DNA from: Crossiella sp. S99.2
Lineage (GTDB): Bacteria > Actinomycetota > Actinomycetes > Mycobacteriales > Pseudonocardiaceae
Length of the DNA stretch: 64,000 bases
Assembly (NCBI RefSeq): GCF_023094165.1
Contig: NZ_JALMDK010000003.1
Span: forward strand, 310,001 to 374,000
Direction of reading: 5' to 3'
The notes beneath the pieces are model-generated. The model searched no databases. It was given only the letters and a program-made list of their open reading frames with translations, and was not told the DNA's origin. The position numbers were made by a program, and so were the translations under genes. This document shows positions 25,578 through 33,968 of the stretch, piece by piece; position 1 is the first letter of the stretch; every line of letters begins with the position of its first letter.

Positions 25578-27122
25578 TTAGCCCACGCTGAACCATGGCT
25601 CCACCACCAGCACGCCCTCCCCGGGCACGGCCTGGTACTCGCCGCGCCGCAACTCGACCCGGAGCAGCCGGGCCCCGACCTGCGCCCAGTCCCGTAGCTC
25701 CACCGTCACCACCACCTGCGTGGGTGTCTCCCAGACGAGTCCGCGGTCGGGTGGGATCCCGCCGGGCAGCCAGCGCACCACCCCGGTGGGATCGGTTTCG
25801 GCCAGGTCGAACCAGGTCAGCGCGGGCGGGGCGTGGCTGGTGGTGAACAGGCCCGCGCCGCCGGGCGCCAGCCGCACCGTGCTGGGCAGCCACAGTTCCC
25901 GGCGCAGCCCGCCGGGCCCGGTGAGCACCACATCGTCGGCGGAGGCCACGGTGAGCATCAGCCCGGACCGCGAGTCGGCCTGGCTGACCGGCCCGGTCGG
26001 CCACTCGTACTCGGGCAGCCACTCCAGCCTGCGCGCGCCGTCGAGGAGGTCCAGGTGATGCCGCCGCCGGTAGGACTGGCGGCCGATGTGGTGCTCGTCC
26101 ACGCACAGCCGCCTGCCGTCCGGGTCCAGCCGTGCCGTGCCGGGTAGGTGCCCGCTACCCAGCCGCAGCAGTTCGCCGCCGGGCCGCACCAGCACGGTCT
26201 GCTCGCCGAAGACGACCACGCCGTACGGGGTGTCCAGGGCCCGCCGGGGATTGGGCACGGTCGGGCAGGTGACCGTCTCGCCGTCGACCCAGCGGGTCAG
26301 CGTGCCGTCCTGGCCGAGGAGCCCGGCCAGCGGTGGCGGACCCGGCGGCGGCCGGTACCCGGGGGAGTCCCAGGGCGCGCCGGGCGGCGGCAGCTGGGTG
26401 ACGCCGCTGGTGTAGCCGGGTTCCCGGGGCGGGTTCGTGGTCAGCGCGAACTCGCCCAGCAGGTCCCCGGTGGCCACCACGGTGCCCCGGTCGGCGACCT
26501 GTTCGAGCGCGTCGAGCACGGTGGCGCGGTCCACCAGCAGCCACTCGGCCAGTTCGGCCAGCCGCCAGCGCCGCCCGGTCAGCTCGCTCCACGCGCCCAT
26601 CATGATCAGGTCGGTGACGAACCACTTCGGCCGGTCCGCGCTGCGCTCGCCGCGGGCGTGCCAGCGCGGCGGTTCCGGTTCGGCCGGCCAGAACTGCAAC
26701 CGCCACAGCAGCCCCTCGTCCTCGGCGGCCCGGCTGGACACCCGGACCCGGTAGGCACCCGGCGCACCCAGGTCCAGGCCCTCCTCGATGAGTCCGCCGG
26801 TGAGGAAGGTCAGCCCGACGAACCCGGAGTAGCTCAGGTAGGGCGTCTCGACCACCTCGGTCCAGGCCACCCGCTCCGGCGGCGGGGCCGCGTCGTGCAG
26901 TTCGAGGGCGACCCGGTGGTAGCCGTCGAAGGCGTTGCCGTGCAGCCACCCCCACCCGGCCACCGCCACCGTCCCGCCCGGCTGCAGGTCCAGGGCGCCG
27001 TCGGTGAGCTGCTCGCCGCCCTCGGGCGGCTCCGGATCACCGCCGCGGAAGGCGTCGATCAGCACCAGGGTACCGTACTCGGGCAGGTAGTCGTCCTTGA
27101 TGAAGATCCCCCGTAAGGCCAC
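25578..27122 (-). CDS. Large protein of unknown function, possible C-terminal beta-propeller
   Basis: The protein has 514 residues with no signal peptide or membrane segment. I do not recognise the family. The N-terminal part (1-165) is rich in Trp, Tyr and beta-strand patterns (TVAVAGWGWLHGNAFDGYHRV). A helical stretch at about 165-215 (WRLAELAEWLLVDRATVLDALEQVADRG) looks like a winged helix. After a proline-rich linker (LPPPGAPWDSPGYRPPPGPPP), the rest has repeated short strands with Asp/Gly turns (RLDPDGRRLCVDE, VRLAPGGAGLFTT), like propeller blades. It is followed by a sigma-factor gene 10 nt beyond its start side, divergence excluded. Codon use is normal. Confidence 0.7.
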   Translation of the reverse strand: MALRGIFIKDDYLPEYGTLVLIDAFRGGDPEPPEGGEQLTDGALDLQPGGTVAVAGWGWLHGNAFDGYHRVALELHDAAPPPERVAWTEVVETPYLSYSGFVGLTFLTGGLIEEGLDLGAPGAYRVRVSSRAAEDEGLLWRLQFWPAEPEPPRWHARGERSADRPKWFVTDLIMMGAWSELTGRRWRLAELAEWLLVDRATVLDALEQVADRGTVVATGDLLGEFALTTNPPREPGYTSGVTQLPPPGAPWDSPGYRPPPGPPPLAGLLGQDGTLTRWVDGETVTCPTVPNPRRALDTPYGVVVFGEQTVLVRPGGELLRLGSGHLPGTARLDPDGRRLCVDEHHIGRQSYRRRHHLDLLDGARRLEWLPEYEWPTGPVSQADSRSGLMLTVASADDVVLTGPGGLRRELWLPSTVRLAPGGAGLFTTSHAPPALTWFDLAETDPTGVVRWLPGGIPPDRGLVWETPTQVVVTVELRDWAQVGARLLRVELRRGEYQAVPGEGVLVVEPWFSVG

Positions 27123-27131
27123 CCGGGCAAC

Positions 27132-28046
27132 CTAGCGGTCGGCACCGACAACGCCGGGCCGTTCCCCACCACCACTGTCCGGAAGACGCAGGGCGGCGAG
27201 CCGGGCCGGATCGACCAGGATCGCGATGGCGATGATCCGGCCGTCGGCCACGGTGAAGGAGATCAGCGAGAGCGGGGTGCCGTCCTCCCGCCAGGAGACG
27301 TACCCGGGCAGGCCGTTGACGAGCACCGCCTGATGGCGGGCGACCGCACCCGCGGCCAGGCGCGCGCCGGCGGCGACCGCGGTGGCGCCCAGGGTGACGA
27401 CCACCCCGCCCGGGGTGTCCACCGCCAGCCGCACATCCGGGTCGAGCACGCGCAGCAGCGCCGCGAAATCGCCACCGGCCGCGGCCGCGCGGAAGGCCTG
27501 GACCACCGCGCGCTGCTCCCGGCTGGGCGCCGTCGGCGGCTCGGTGGCCCGCACCTTCCGGCGGGCCCGGCTGGCGATCATCTTGGTGGCGTCGGCGGAT
27601 TTGCCCAGGATCTGGCCGATCTCGGCGAAGGGCACCCCGAACAGGTCGTGCAGCACGAAGGCCAGCCGCTCGCCCGGTCCGAGTGAGTCCAGGACGATCA
27701 GCAGCGCGAGCCCGACCGAGTCGGCCAGCGCGACGTGCTCGGCCGGTTCGGGGCCGTCATCGACGGTGATCACGTATCCGGGCACCTGGTCGCCGTAGAC
27801 GGTCTCCGGGCGGGTCTGGCGGGAGCGCAGGACGTCCAGGCTGATCCGGCCGACCACCGTGGTCAGCCAGCCCGCCAGATTGTCGATGGTCGCGGTGTCC
27901 TGGCGGGCGACCCGCAGCCAGGCCTCCTGAACCGCGTCCTCGGCGTCGGCGTGCGAGCCGAGCACGCGGTAGGCGAGGGCGCGCAGCCGGTCGCGCTGGG
28001 CCTGGAACGCCGCGGCCACCAGGTTCGCCTGGCTGGGGTCGGTCAT
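27132..28046 (-). CDS. SigJ/ECF41-type RNA polymerase sigma factor with SnoaL-like C-terminal domain
   Basis: The 304 residues carry sigma region 2 (LRALAYRVLGSHADAEDAVQEAWLRV, then AGWLTTVVGRISLDVLRSR) and region 4 (LGPGERLAFVLHDLFGVPFAEIGQILGKSADATKMIASRARRKVR). A C-terminal SnoaL/NTF2-like domain follows (residues 185-295, REQRAVVQAFRAAAAGGDFAALLRVLDPDV). In such factors the extra domain modulates activity in place of an anti-sigma protein. The gene is 4 nt downstream of the VOC gene, so a common transcript is expected. Confidence 0.92.
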   Translation of the reverse strand: MTDPSQANLVAAAFQAQRDRLRALAYRVLGSHADAEDAVQEAWLRVARQDTATIDNLAGWLTTVVGRISLDVLRSRQTRPETVYGDQVPGYVITVDDGPEPAEHVALADSVGLALLIVLDSLGPGERLAFVLHDLFGVPFAEIGQILGKSADATKMIASRARRKVRATEPPTAPSREQRAVVQAFRAAAAGGDFAALLRVLDPDVRLAVDTPGGVVVTLGATAVAAGARLAAGAVARHQAVLVNGLPGYVSWREDGTPLSLISFTVADGRIIAIAILVDPARLAALRLPDSGGGERPGVVGADR

Positions 28047-28050
28047 CAGG

Positions 28051-28440
28051 TCACCGGGCCCGGCGCGGTTCGCGCAGCGAGATCCGGTTGCCGTCCGGGT
28101 CCACCGCCGCGATGCGCACGCCGAAGGGGTAGTCCTCCGGTTCGGACCGGTCGAAGGTCACGCCACGCCCGCGCATCACCTCGAAATCCTTGCGCAGATC
28201 GTCGGACTCCAGGACCAGCGGACCGGGCGCGGCGAGCTGCCACGCCTCGACCCGCGGGTCCGGCTCGTGCGACCACAGGATGATCTGGACCGGACCGCCG
28301 GGCACGCCCACGGTGAGGAAGCGGCCCTCCGCCCCCGGGTAGTCGATCTGTTTCTCCAGGCCGAGTCCCTCGGTGTAGAACTCCAGCGCCCGGTCCTGAT
28401 CGGTGACGCAGACCGTCACGAACATGATGTTCTTCAGCAT
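28051..28440 (-). CDS. VOC (glyoxalase/bleomycin-resistance) family protein
   Basis: The 129-residue protein has two beta-alpha-beta-beta-beta modules of the vicinal-oxygen-chelate fold: MFVTVCVTDQDRALEFYTEGLGLE, then FLTVGVPGG, and in the second half LRKDFEVMRGRGVTF and RIAAVDPDGNRISL. Such proteins are metal-dependent dioxygenases, isomerases or binding proteins. GGAGG lies 6 nt before ATG 28440. It is encoded directly ahead of the SigJ-type sigma gene. ECF41-type sigma factors are usually linked to a small redox-type enzyme, so this may be a functional partner. Confidence 0.85.
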   Translation of the reverse strand: MLKNIMFVTVCVTDQDRALEFYTEGLGLEKQIDYPGAEGRFLTVGVPGGPVQIILWSHEPDPRVEAWQLAAPGPLVLESDDLRKDFEVMRGRGVTFDRSEPEDYPFGVRIAAVDPDGNRISLREPRRAR

Positions 28441-28610
28441 CCTGGTCCTCCACTCCACTGTCGGTGTCGCCGGTATGACGGGAGCGGGCGGGCAAAGGTA
28501 ACCGGAGGGATCCCCGCACCACCATGACGGTAGGTCCACCACCACTGCGCCGGTCTGGGGCGACCAGCGAGAATGAGCGGGCAACAGTCGCACTGGGGAG
28601 GAACTGACGG

Positions 28611-29885
28611 ATGGCCGTGGCACACCGCGTGGGCAGGTTCGCCCTGCTGAGCTGGACGATTCCGCTGGTCGTCTACGCGGGACTGGGCATCGCGCTGTTC
28701 GGTCTGGTGGTGGCCTCCTTCGCCTTGTACACGGTGTGGCTGGGCCTGCCCATGTCGATCCTGTGCTTCGCGATCCTGCGCGGCTACACCGACCTGCACC
28801 GCCGCTGGGCGGGCGCCGTGCTCGGCGTCCGGATCGGCCGCCCGTACCGGCCGCGCACCGACAAGGGGTTCTTTCGGCTGCTGCGGCACGTGGTCAGCGA
28901 TCCGGCGAGCTGGCGGGACTTCGCCTGGCTGCCGCTGAACCTCCTGGTCGGCATCGCGGTCTGCGCGATCGTGCTGGCCCTGTTCTTCGCCGGGCTGGGC
29001 GGGATCATCGCACTGCCCTGGTTCATCTGGCCGTTCCTGCCCGAGGGCACCAGCTTCACCCTGACCTTCTGGACCATCGACTCCTGGGTCTCGGCCTTCT
29101 TCGTCGGCACCGGACACGGCCTGGTCTACCTGGCGCTGTGGTACATCGGCAGCCAGTGGATCTTCCGCGGCTACGCCATCCTGGCCAGGGCGCTGCTGGC
29201 CCCCACCGAGAAGACCATGCTGGTCACCCGGGTGCGTGAGCTGGCCGAATCGCGGGCGGACGCGGTGGACACCCAGGCCGCCGAACTGCGCCGGATCGAA
29301 CGCGACCTGCACGACGGGGCGCAGGCCCGGATGGTCGCCATGGGCATGAGTCTGGGTATGGCCGAGCAACTCATGGCGAAGGATCCGAAGGCCGCGCAGG
29401 AACTGCTGGCCGAGGCCCGGCAGGCCAACACCCAGGCGCTCTCGGAGCTGCGGGACCTGGTGCGCGGCATCCACCCGCCGGTGCTGGCCGACCGCGGGCT
29501 GGCCGGGGCGGTGCAGGCGCTGGTGCTGGCCAATCCGCTGCCCACCGATGTGGAGATCGAACTGCCTGGCCGGTTGCCCGCGCCGGTGGAGTCGGCGGCC
29601 TACTTCGCGGTGGCCGAGGCGCTGACCAACGTGGTCAAGCACAGCGGCGCGGCCAAGGCGTGGGTGCGGGTGACCCACTCCGAGGGCCAGCTGCACGTGC
29701 TGGTCGGCGATGACGGGCAGGGCGGGGCGAACCCCAGTGGCGGCACCGGCCTGCGCGGCATCGAACGGCGGCTGTCCGCCTTCGACGGGCGGGTCATGGT
29801 GACCAGCCCGGCTGGTGGGCCGACCGTGGTGGTGATGGATCTGCCGTGCGAGCCGGTGCCGACCGTGGTCAGCGGCGACGCCTAA
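28611..29885 (+). CDS. NarL-type sensor histidine kinase without adjacent regulator
   Basis: The 424 residues include four to six N-terminal membrane helices in a sensor region (about 1-200, LLSWTIPLVVYAGLGIALFGL onward). A HisKA_3 dimerisation domain follows with phosphoacceptor His234 in RRIERDLHDGAQARM, then an HATPase_c domain with N box AEALTNVVKHS, GDDGQGG and GTGLRGIERRL. GGGGAGGA lies about 9 nt upstream of ATG. Its cognate response regulator is not adjacent; the closest is at 33186. The stop interlocks with that of the DUF4132 gene (CTAA). Confidence 0.92.
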   Translation: MAVAHRVGRFALLSWTIPLVVYAGLGIALFGLVVASFALYTVWLGLPMSILCFAILRGYTDLHRRWAGAVLGVRIGRPYRPRTDKGFFRLLRHVVSDPASWRDFAWLPLNLLVGIAVCAIVLALFFAGLGGIIALPWFIWPFLPEGTSFTLTFWTIDSWVSAFFVGTGHGLVYLALWYIGSQWIFRGYAILARALLAPTEKTMLVTRVRELAESRADAVDTQAAELRRIERDLHDGAQARMVAMGMSLGMAEQLMAKDPKAAQELLAEARQANTQALSELRDLVRGIHPPVLADRGLAGAVQALVLANPLPTDVEIELPGRLPAPVESAAYFAVAEALTNVVKHSGAAKAWVRVTHSEGQLHVLVGDDGQGGANPSGGTGLRGIERRLSAFDGRVMVTSPAGGPTVVVMDLPCEPVPTVVSGDA

Positions 29886-32227
29886 ACCCGGTTGTTCAGC
29901 TGGCTGGTGATGGTGGGGTCGGTGATCCGGTCGTCCTTGGCCAGCAACAGCACCTTGGACAGGATCACGCTGAGCTGGTCGTCGCCGTCGAAGGGCAGCA
30001 GCACCTTGCCGCCCTTGCCGCGGTTGCCGGGCACGATGCACAGGTAGCGGTCGTCGGGCTCGATGAGCACGTTCGTCGAGCCCAGGTGCACCCGGTAGCT
30101 GGCCAGGTTGCCGCGCACCCGGACGAACCGCTCGGTCAGCTCGACCCGGTCGGCCACCGCGAGTTTGGGCAGCAGGTGAGCTAGGACTTCCCGGCGGACC
30201 TGGGCCCGCGCGCTCAGCTCGCCGAAACTGACCTGTTGCCAGTAGCCGAAGTGCGGGTCCTCGCCGCGGTCCACCCAGTTGGGGTCCAGGGCGATCGAGC
30301 ACACGCCGACGAACAGGTCCGCGTCGCGCATGGCCTCGGTGAAGACCAGTTCGGGGACCTCGTCCAGGGTGAGCGGGGTCTTGGCGCGGTCGGTGGCGCG
30401 GTGGAACCAGATCCGGTCGGTGGAGCACAGTTCGGCCGGGCCGTGCGCGTTGGCGTCGGTGGGGAAGTGCTCGAAGACCGCGACCAGGCCGGCGTCCCGG
30501 AACTCCCGGCGGGCCCGGCCCTCGTAGCCGCCGTCGTAGGGGCCGAGGTAGTTGGCGACCCAGCCGCGTTCCTTGAACAGCGCGTAGGTCTGGGCGTAGC
30601 GCAGCACGTGCGCGGCGAACCGGTTCGAGTAGGTTCCGGTGGCGCGTTCGGCGTCGGTGAGCAGGTAGACCTCGCGGAATGCCTGCTTGAACGGCTGCCG
30701 GAATTCCTTGGCCAGCAACCAGGTCCGCCAGGCCGCGACCTGCTCGGTGGCGGCCCGCGCCGGGTGCCACAGCCGCACCGGGCCCGCCGGGAAGTCGATC
30801 TCGCCGTCCAGGGTGAGCAGCCGCCCGTGCTGGGGCAGTCCGGTGGTCTCGCCGACGGTCCACAGCAGGCGGGCGGCGATCCGGCCGGTTAGCGGGTGGT
30901 CCAGGTAGTACTGCCGCCACTCGGCCTGGTCCCATTCGCGGTCCTCGGCGAAGAGACCCTCCAGCCGGCGCCGCTCGCCCGCGAGGACGGCCTTGACCTC
31001 GGTGATCCGCCGCTTGAGCGCCCGCACCGCCGACTCCTCGGCCGCCGCGGGCGGTTTGGCCACCCAGTCCGCGCCGTCCTGCCAGCGCACGGTGATCCCG
31101 AGATCCTCGCCGAGCAGCACTCGCGCCCGCACGTCGTTGCGGTCCAGCTCGACCACACCGTCGGCGTCGAATCCGGCGTCGTCCACCAGCCGCTCGGCCA
31201 GCTGCCCGGGGGAGAGCCCCAGGCGCGCGCCTGCCGCGGTCAGCGCGGCGGCGATGAGTTTGCGGTCGCCGTTGTTGCGGGTGGCCGCGTCCAGACGCAG
31301 CAACGCCTGCACAGCCTCGGCGCTGCCGAGTAGGCCGAGCGCGAAGTAGGCGGAGTTGGGCACCTTCTGGCTGGTGATCCACCCGTCCCCGGTGCTCAGC
31401 GATCGCTGGGCCACTCGCACCAGCGCGGTCACCGCCCAGTCCGGCCGCAGCTGACCGGCCGCCCAGGCCGCGGCGCGGACCAGGTCGGCGTTGCGGTCGT
31501 GCACGACGATGGGCAGCTGCTCGCCCCAGACGCAGTCCACCGGCACGGGTTCGGCGTCGGCCACCCGGTCCAGCAGGGTGCGCAGCACCGCCAGAGTGCC
31601 GGGCTGGGCGAACACCGTTGCGGTGCCGGTGGTCCAGGTCTTGGTGGGTTTGCTGCCGGTCGCGGTGGCCAGCTGGCGCAGCACGGCGGTGGCGGCCGCC
31701 GGGTCGTGCCCGGCCAGCTCCGCGCGCACCGCGATCGCCCAGCCGTCCTCGCCGAAGAGCACCGAGAGATCCAGCTCCGCGCCCTGTTCCTCGGGCAGTG
31801 CCGCGGCCAGCCGGGACCGCAACGAACCGCGGTCCTCCGGGGCCAGATCGGCCCGCTGGTTCAGCGCGGCCAGCAACGCCCGGGTGGCCGCCACCGACCC
31901 GGCCTGCCGGGCCAGCGCCGCGGCGACCCGGAAGGGCACCAGGACATCCCCGTGCTTGGCCTTGATCGCCACCGCGGCGGCCTGTTCGGCGTCCTCCGGG
32001 GTGACGGTGAACGGCACGCGCAGCACCGAGGTGACCAGTTCGCGCAGCTCCCACCAGTGACCGTTGCTCACCAGCCCACTCGCGGTCAGGCGCACCAGCG
32101 TCATCAGCACCGACCCGATCCGCTCCGGCGGCTCCTCGGCCAGCCCCAGCGCCCAGCCCTCGAACCGGCCCTCGCGCAGCGGGACCATCAGGTCCCTGGC
32201 CCGGTTCTCGTGGTCCTTCCAGGACAC
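29882..32227 (-). CDS. DUF4132 domain-containing protein
   Basis: From GTG 32227 the protein has 781 residues without signal or membrane helices. The N-terminal half is helical and HEAT-like (RVAAALARQAGSVAATRALLAALN, AYFALGLLGSAEAVQALLRLDAATRNN). The DUF4132 domain occupies about residues 370-600, with EWRQYYLDHPLTGRIAARLLWTVG and FRQPFKQAFREVYLLTDAERATGTYSNRFA. The C-terminal part, SFGELSARAQVRREVLAHLLPKL and later strands, resembles the end of E. coli YehI/MolR-type proteins. The role of DUF4132 is not established. The start lies 1 nt after the stop of the beta-grasp gene, so the two are tightly coupled. Confidence 0.88.
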   Translation of the reverse strand: MSWKDHENRARDLMVPLREGRFEGWALGLAEEPPERIGSVLMTLVRLTASGLVSNGHWWELRELVTSVLRVPFTVTPEDAEQAAAVAIKAKHGDVLVPFRVAAALARQAGSVAATRALLAALNQRADLAPEDRGSLRSRLAAALPEEQGAELDLSVLFGEDGWAIAVRAELAGHDPAAATAVLRQLATATGSKPTKTWTTGTATVFAQPGTLAVLRTLLDRVADAEPVPVDCVWGEQLPIVVHDRNADLVRAAAWAAGQLRPDWAVTALVRVAQRSLSTGDGWITSQKVPNSAYFALGLLGSAEAVQALLRLDAATRNNGDRKLIAAALTAAGARLGLSPGQLAERLVDDAGFDADGVVELDRNDVRARVLLGEDLGITVRWQDGADWVAKPPAAAEESAVRALKRRITEVKAVLAGERRRLEGLFAEDREWDQAEWRQYYLDHPLTGRIAARLLWTVGETTGLPQHGRLLTLDGEIDFPAGPVRLWHPARAATEQVAAWRTWLLAKEFRQPFKQAFREVYLLTDAERATGTYSNRFAAHVLRYAQTYALFKERGWVANYLGPYDGGYEGRARREFRDAGLVAVFEHFPTDANAHGPAELCSTDRIWFHRATDRAKTPLTLDEVPELVFTEAMRDADLFVGVCSIALDPNWVDRGEDPHFGYWQQVSFGELSARAQVRREVLAHLLPKLAVADRVELTERFVRVRGNLASYRVHLGSTNVLIEPDDRYLCIVPGNRGKGGKVLLPFDGDDQLSVILSKVLLLAKDDRITDPTITSQLNNRV

Positions 32228-32228
32228 C

Positions 32229-32618
32229 TCAGCCCCCCACCAGCGGAACCAGCCGGACAAAACTCACCTCATCGGCCTCGGTCAGGGTCAGCGGCTCGTC
32301 CAGGTCACCGACCTGGCGGTCGCCGACGAAAACGAAGAACCCGTTGCGCCCGAACGCCCGCACCGCGGTGTCCGCGGCGGCCTCCCAGTCCAGCCGGCGC
32401 GGCCGCCGGGACCGGTAGCCGTTGAGCGCGGTCTCCGCCGCCGACGGCGTGACCAGCCCGGCGAAGCGGGCCGCCGGACGCGCGTTGTGCCGGGCGACCT
32501 CCTCCCGGACCCGGAAGCGGATCAGCTCCCGCAGCGTGATCGGGCTGGGCACCCCGGCCAGCAGCAGCCGGGCGGTCTCCTGCCCGGTCGGTGTCGCGTC
32601 GGTAATGACGATGTTCAT
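32229..32618 (-). CDS. Ubiquitin-like (beta-grasp) protein with C-terminal Gly-Gly
   Basis: The 129-residue protein starts with a short strand (MNIVITDATPTG) and a helix (ITLRELIRFRVREEVARHN, residues 27-45). After an Arg/Ala-rich insert come the strands FFVFVGDRQVGDLDEPLTL and DEVSFVRLVPLVGG, ending exactly in Gly-Gly. The order of strand, helix, strands, acidic DEV and a GG tail closely resembles MoaD/ThiS and ubiquitin-like proteins. The fold is inferred by eye, not by search. No E1-like, JAB or molybdopterin genes are nearby. The DUF4132 gene begins 1 nt after its stop. The function is unknown. Confidence 0.7.
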   Translation of the reverse strand: MNIVITDATPTGQETARLLLAGVPSPITLRELIRFRVREEVARHNARPAARFAGLVTPSAAETALNGYRSRRPRRLDWEAAADTAVRAFGRNGFFVFVGDRQVGDLDEPLTLTEADEVSFVRLVPLVGG

Positions 32619-32669
32619 CCCCACGGCGCGGACTATGGCAGCCGCCACCGACAATCCGGGCGCGGGGCC

Positions 32670-33062
32670 TCAGGGGCGGGGGTTCTTGTGGTTGTCCTTG
32701 ACCGCCTCGAACCGGCTCTTCTCCACCACGGTGTTGGTGACAAAGCAGAACCGGTACACCACGATCCCGCCGCGCCCGCTGGGCTGCTCGTCCTTGGACA
32801 GGAAGTGCCTGCAGTTGGCCCCGCGTGGTTTCGGCGGTCCCTGCTGGCGGTAGCGGGCCAGCATCTTGGAACTGCCGTGCGGCAGGATCCGGTCCGCCTC
32901 GGCCTTGCTCTGGCCCACGCTGACCGCGTCGTAGGTGCTGCGCTCCAGGGCCATGCCGTCCCAGGCCTTGAGGATCCAGCAGCCGGCGATGAAGGCGACC
33001 AGGGTCACCGTCAGCACCACGCCCACACCGATCCCCATGGCGTTGCGGACTCTCCGGTTCAT
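32670..33062 (-). CDS. Membrane-anchored BamE/SmpA-like domain protein
   Basis: The 130 residues have a single N-terminal membrane helix (VRNAMGIGVGVVLTVTLVAFIAGCWIL) and an extracytoplasmic domain. That domain contains VSVGQSKAEADRILPHGSSKM, two cysteines and GGIVVYRFCFVTNTVVEKSRF. The 'VxxGxsxxEadxiLP ... YRFCFxxxxVxxKxR' pattern matches the extra C-terminal domain of the histidine kinase at 33969 and looks like the SmpA/OmlA (BamE) fold. It lies between the beta-grasp gene and the response regulator on the same strand. ATG 33062 has GGAAGGA about 11 nt upstream. It may act as a sensor accessory. Confidence 0.65.
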   Translation of the reverse strand: MNRRVRNAMGIGVGVVLTVTLVAFIAGCWILKAWDGMALERSTYDAVSVGQSKAEADRILPHGSSKMLARYRQQGPPKPRGANCRHFLSKDEQPSGRGGIVVYRFCFVTNTVVEKSRFEAVKDNHKNPRP

Positions 33063-33185
33063 CACCCCGACTGTTCCTTCCCCCACCACTGCCGCCGACT
33101 CAGCCAGACTCCTCCGGCGGGGGCGCTGACCACATCACTCTGAAGTCTGGGGCCGCGCTCACGAAGGTCTACCCCGGGATCCATC

Positions 33186-33842
33186 TCAGGTGCCACCGAG
33201 CCCGGCCTCATGCGCCAGGATCGCGGCCTGCACCCGGTTCGAGCAGTCGAGTTTGCCCAGCACCCGGCTGACGTACATCTTGACCGTGGCCTCGCTCATG
33301 TAGAGCCGCCCGCCGATGTCGGCGTTGGACAAGCCCTGGGCGAGCAGTTCGAGAACCTCGCGTTCGCGGTCGGTGAGCACGTCCAGGCGACGCTGGGCGT
33401 CCACCGCCTTCGCGGTGCCGCCGGTGGCCGAGACCCGGCCGATCACCCACTTGGTCACCGACGGGGACAGGTAGGCCTCACCGGCGGCCACCACCTGCAC
33501 GGCGCGGATGAGTTCCTCGGGCGCGGAGTCCTTGAGCAGGAACCCGGCGGCCCCGGCGTCCAGCGCCCGGCCGATGTACTCGGACTCGCCGAAGGTGGTG
33601 AGGATGACGACCCGGGTGTCCGGGGCGAGCCTGGTCAGCTCGGCCAGTGCGGAGAGGCCATCCATGCCGGGCATCCGGATGTCGAGCAGCAGCACGTCGG
33701 CGGAGCGCGCGGTGACCTCGGCGATGGCCGCACGGCCGTCACCGGCCTCGGCGATCACCTCGATGTCCTCGGCCGCGGACAGCACGAGCTTGATGCCCGC
33801 ACGCACCAGCGGTTCGTCATCGGCGACGATCACCCGGACCAC
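33186..33842 (-). CDS. NarL/LuxR-type response regulator
   Basis: The protein has 218 residues. The receiver domain (1-118) has the acidic pair DDE at 8-10, phosphoacceptor Asp54 in LLLDIRMPG, Thr in ILTTFG and Lys in FLLKDSAP. A C-terminal LuxR helix-turn-helix (LTDREREVLELLAQGLSNADIGGRLYMSEATVKMYVSRVLGKL) follows. GTG 33842 has a GGGAGG about 6 nt upstream. It lies downstream of the histidine kinase at 33969 and is very likely its partner; the kinase at 28611 could also signal to it. Confidence 0.94.
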   Translation of the reverse strand: MVRVIVADDEPLVRAGIKLVLSAAEDIEVIAEAGDGRAAIAEVTARSADVLLLDIRMPGMDGLSALAELTRLAPDTRVVILTTFGESEYIGRALDAGAAGFLLKDSAPEELIRAVQVVAAGEAYLSPSVTKWVIGRVSATGGTAKAVDAQRRLDVLTDREREVLELLAQGLSNADIGGRLYMSEATVKMYVSRVLGKLDCSNRVQAAILAHEAGLGGT

Positions 33843-33968
33843 GTGTGCCTCCCACTTGGCCGCGCCCGGCCCTCGCCCTGTGCTGGGAGATGCTCGCACA
33901 CTCGACCTGGGCGAGCTGCGGCGACGGGGAAATGATCCAGCCGGGGCGAGCGGCAGCGACGGGGCACA

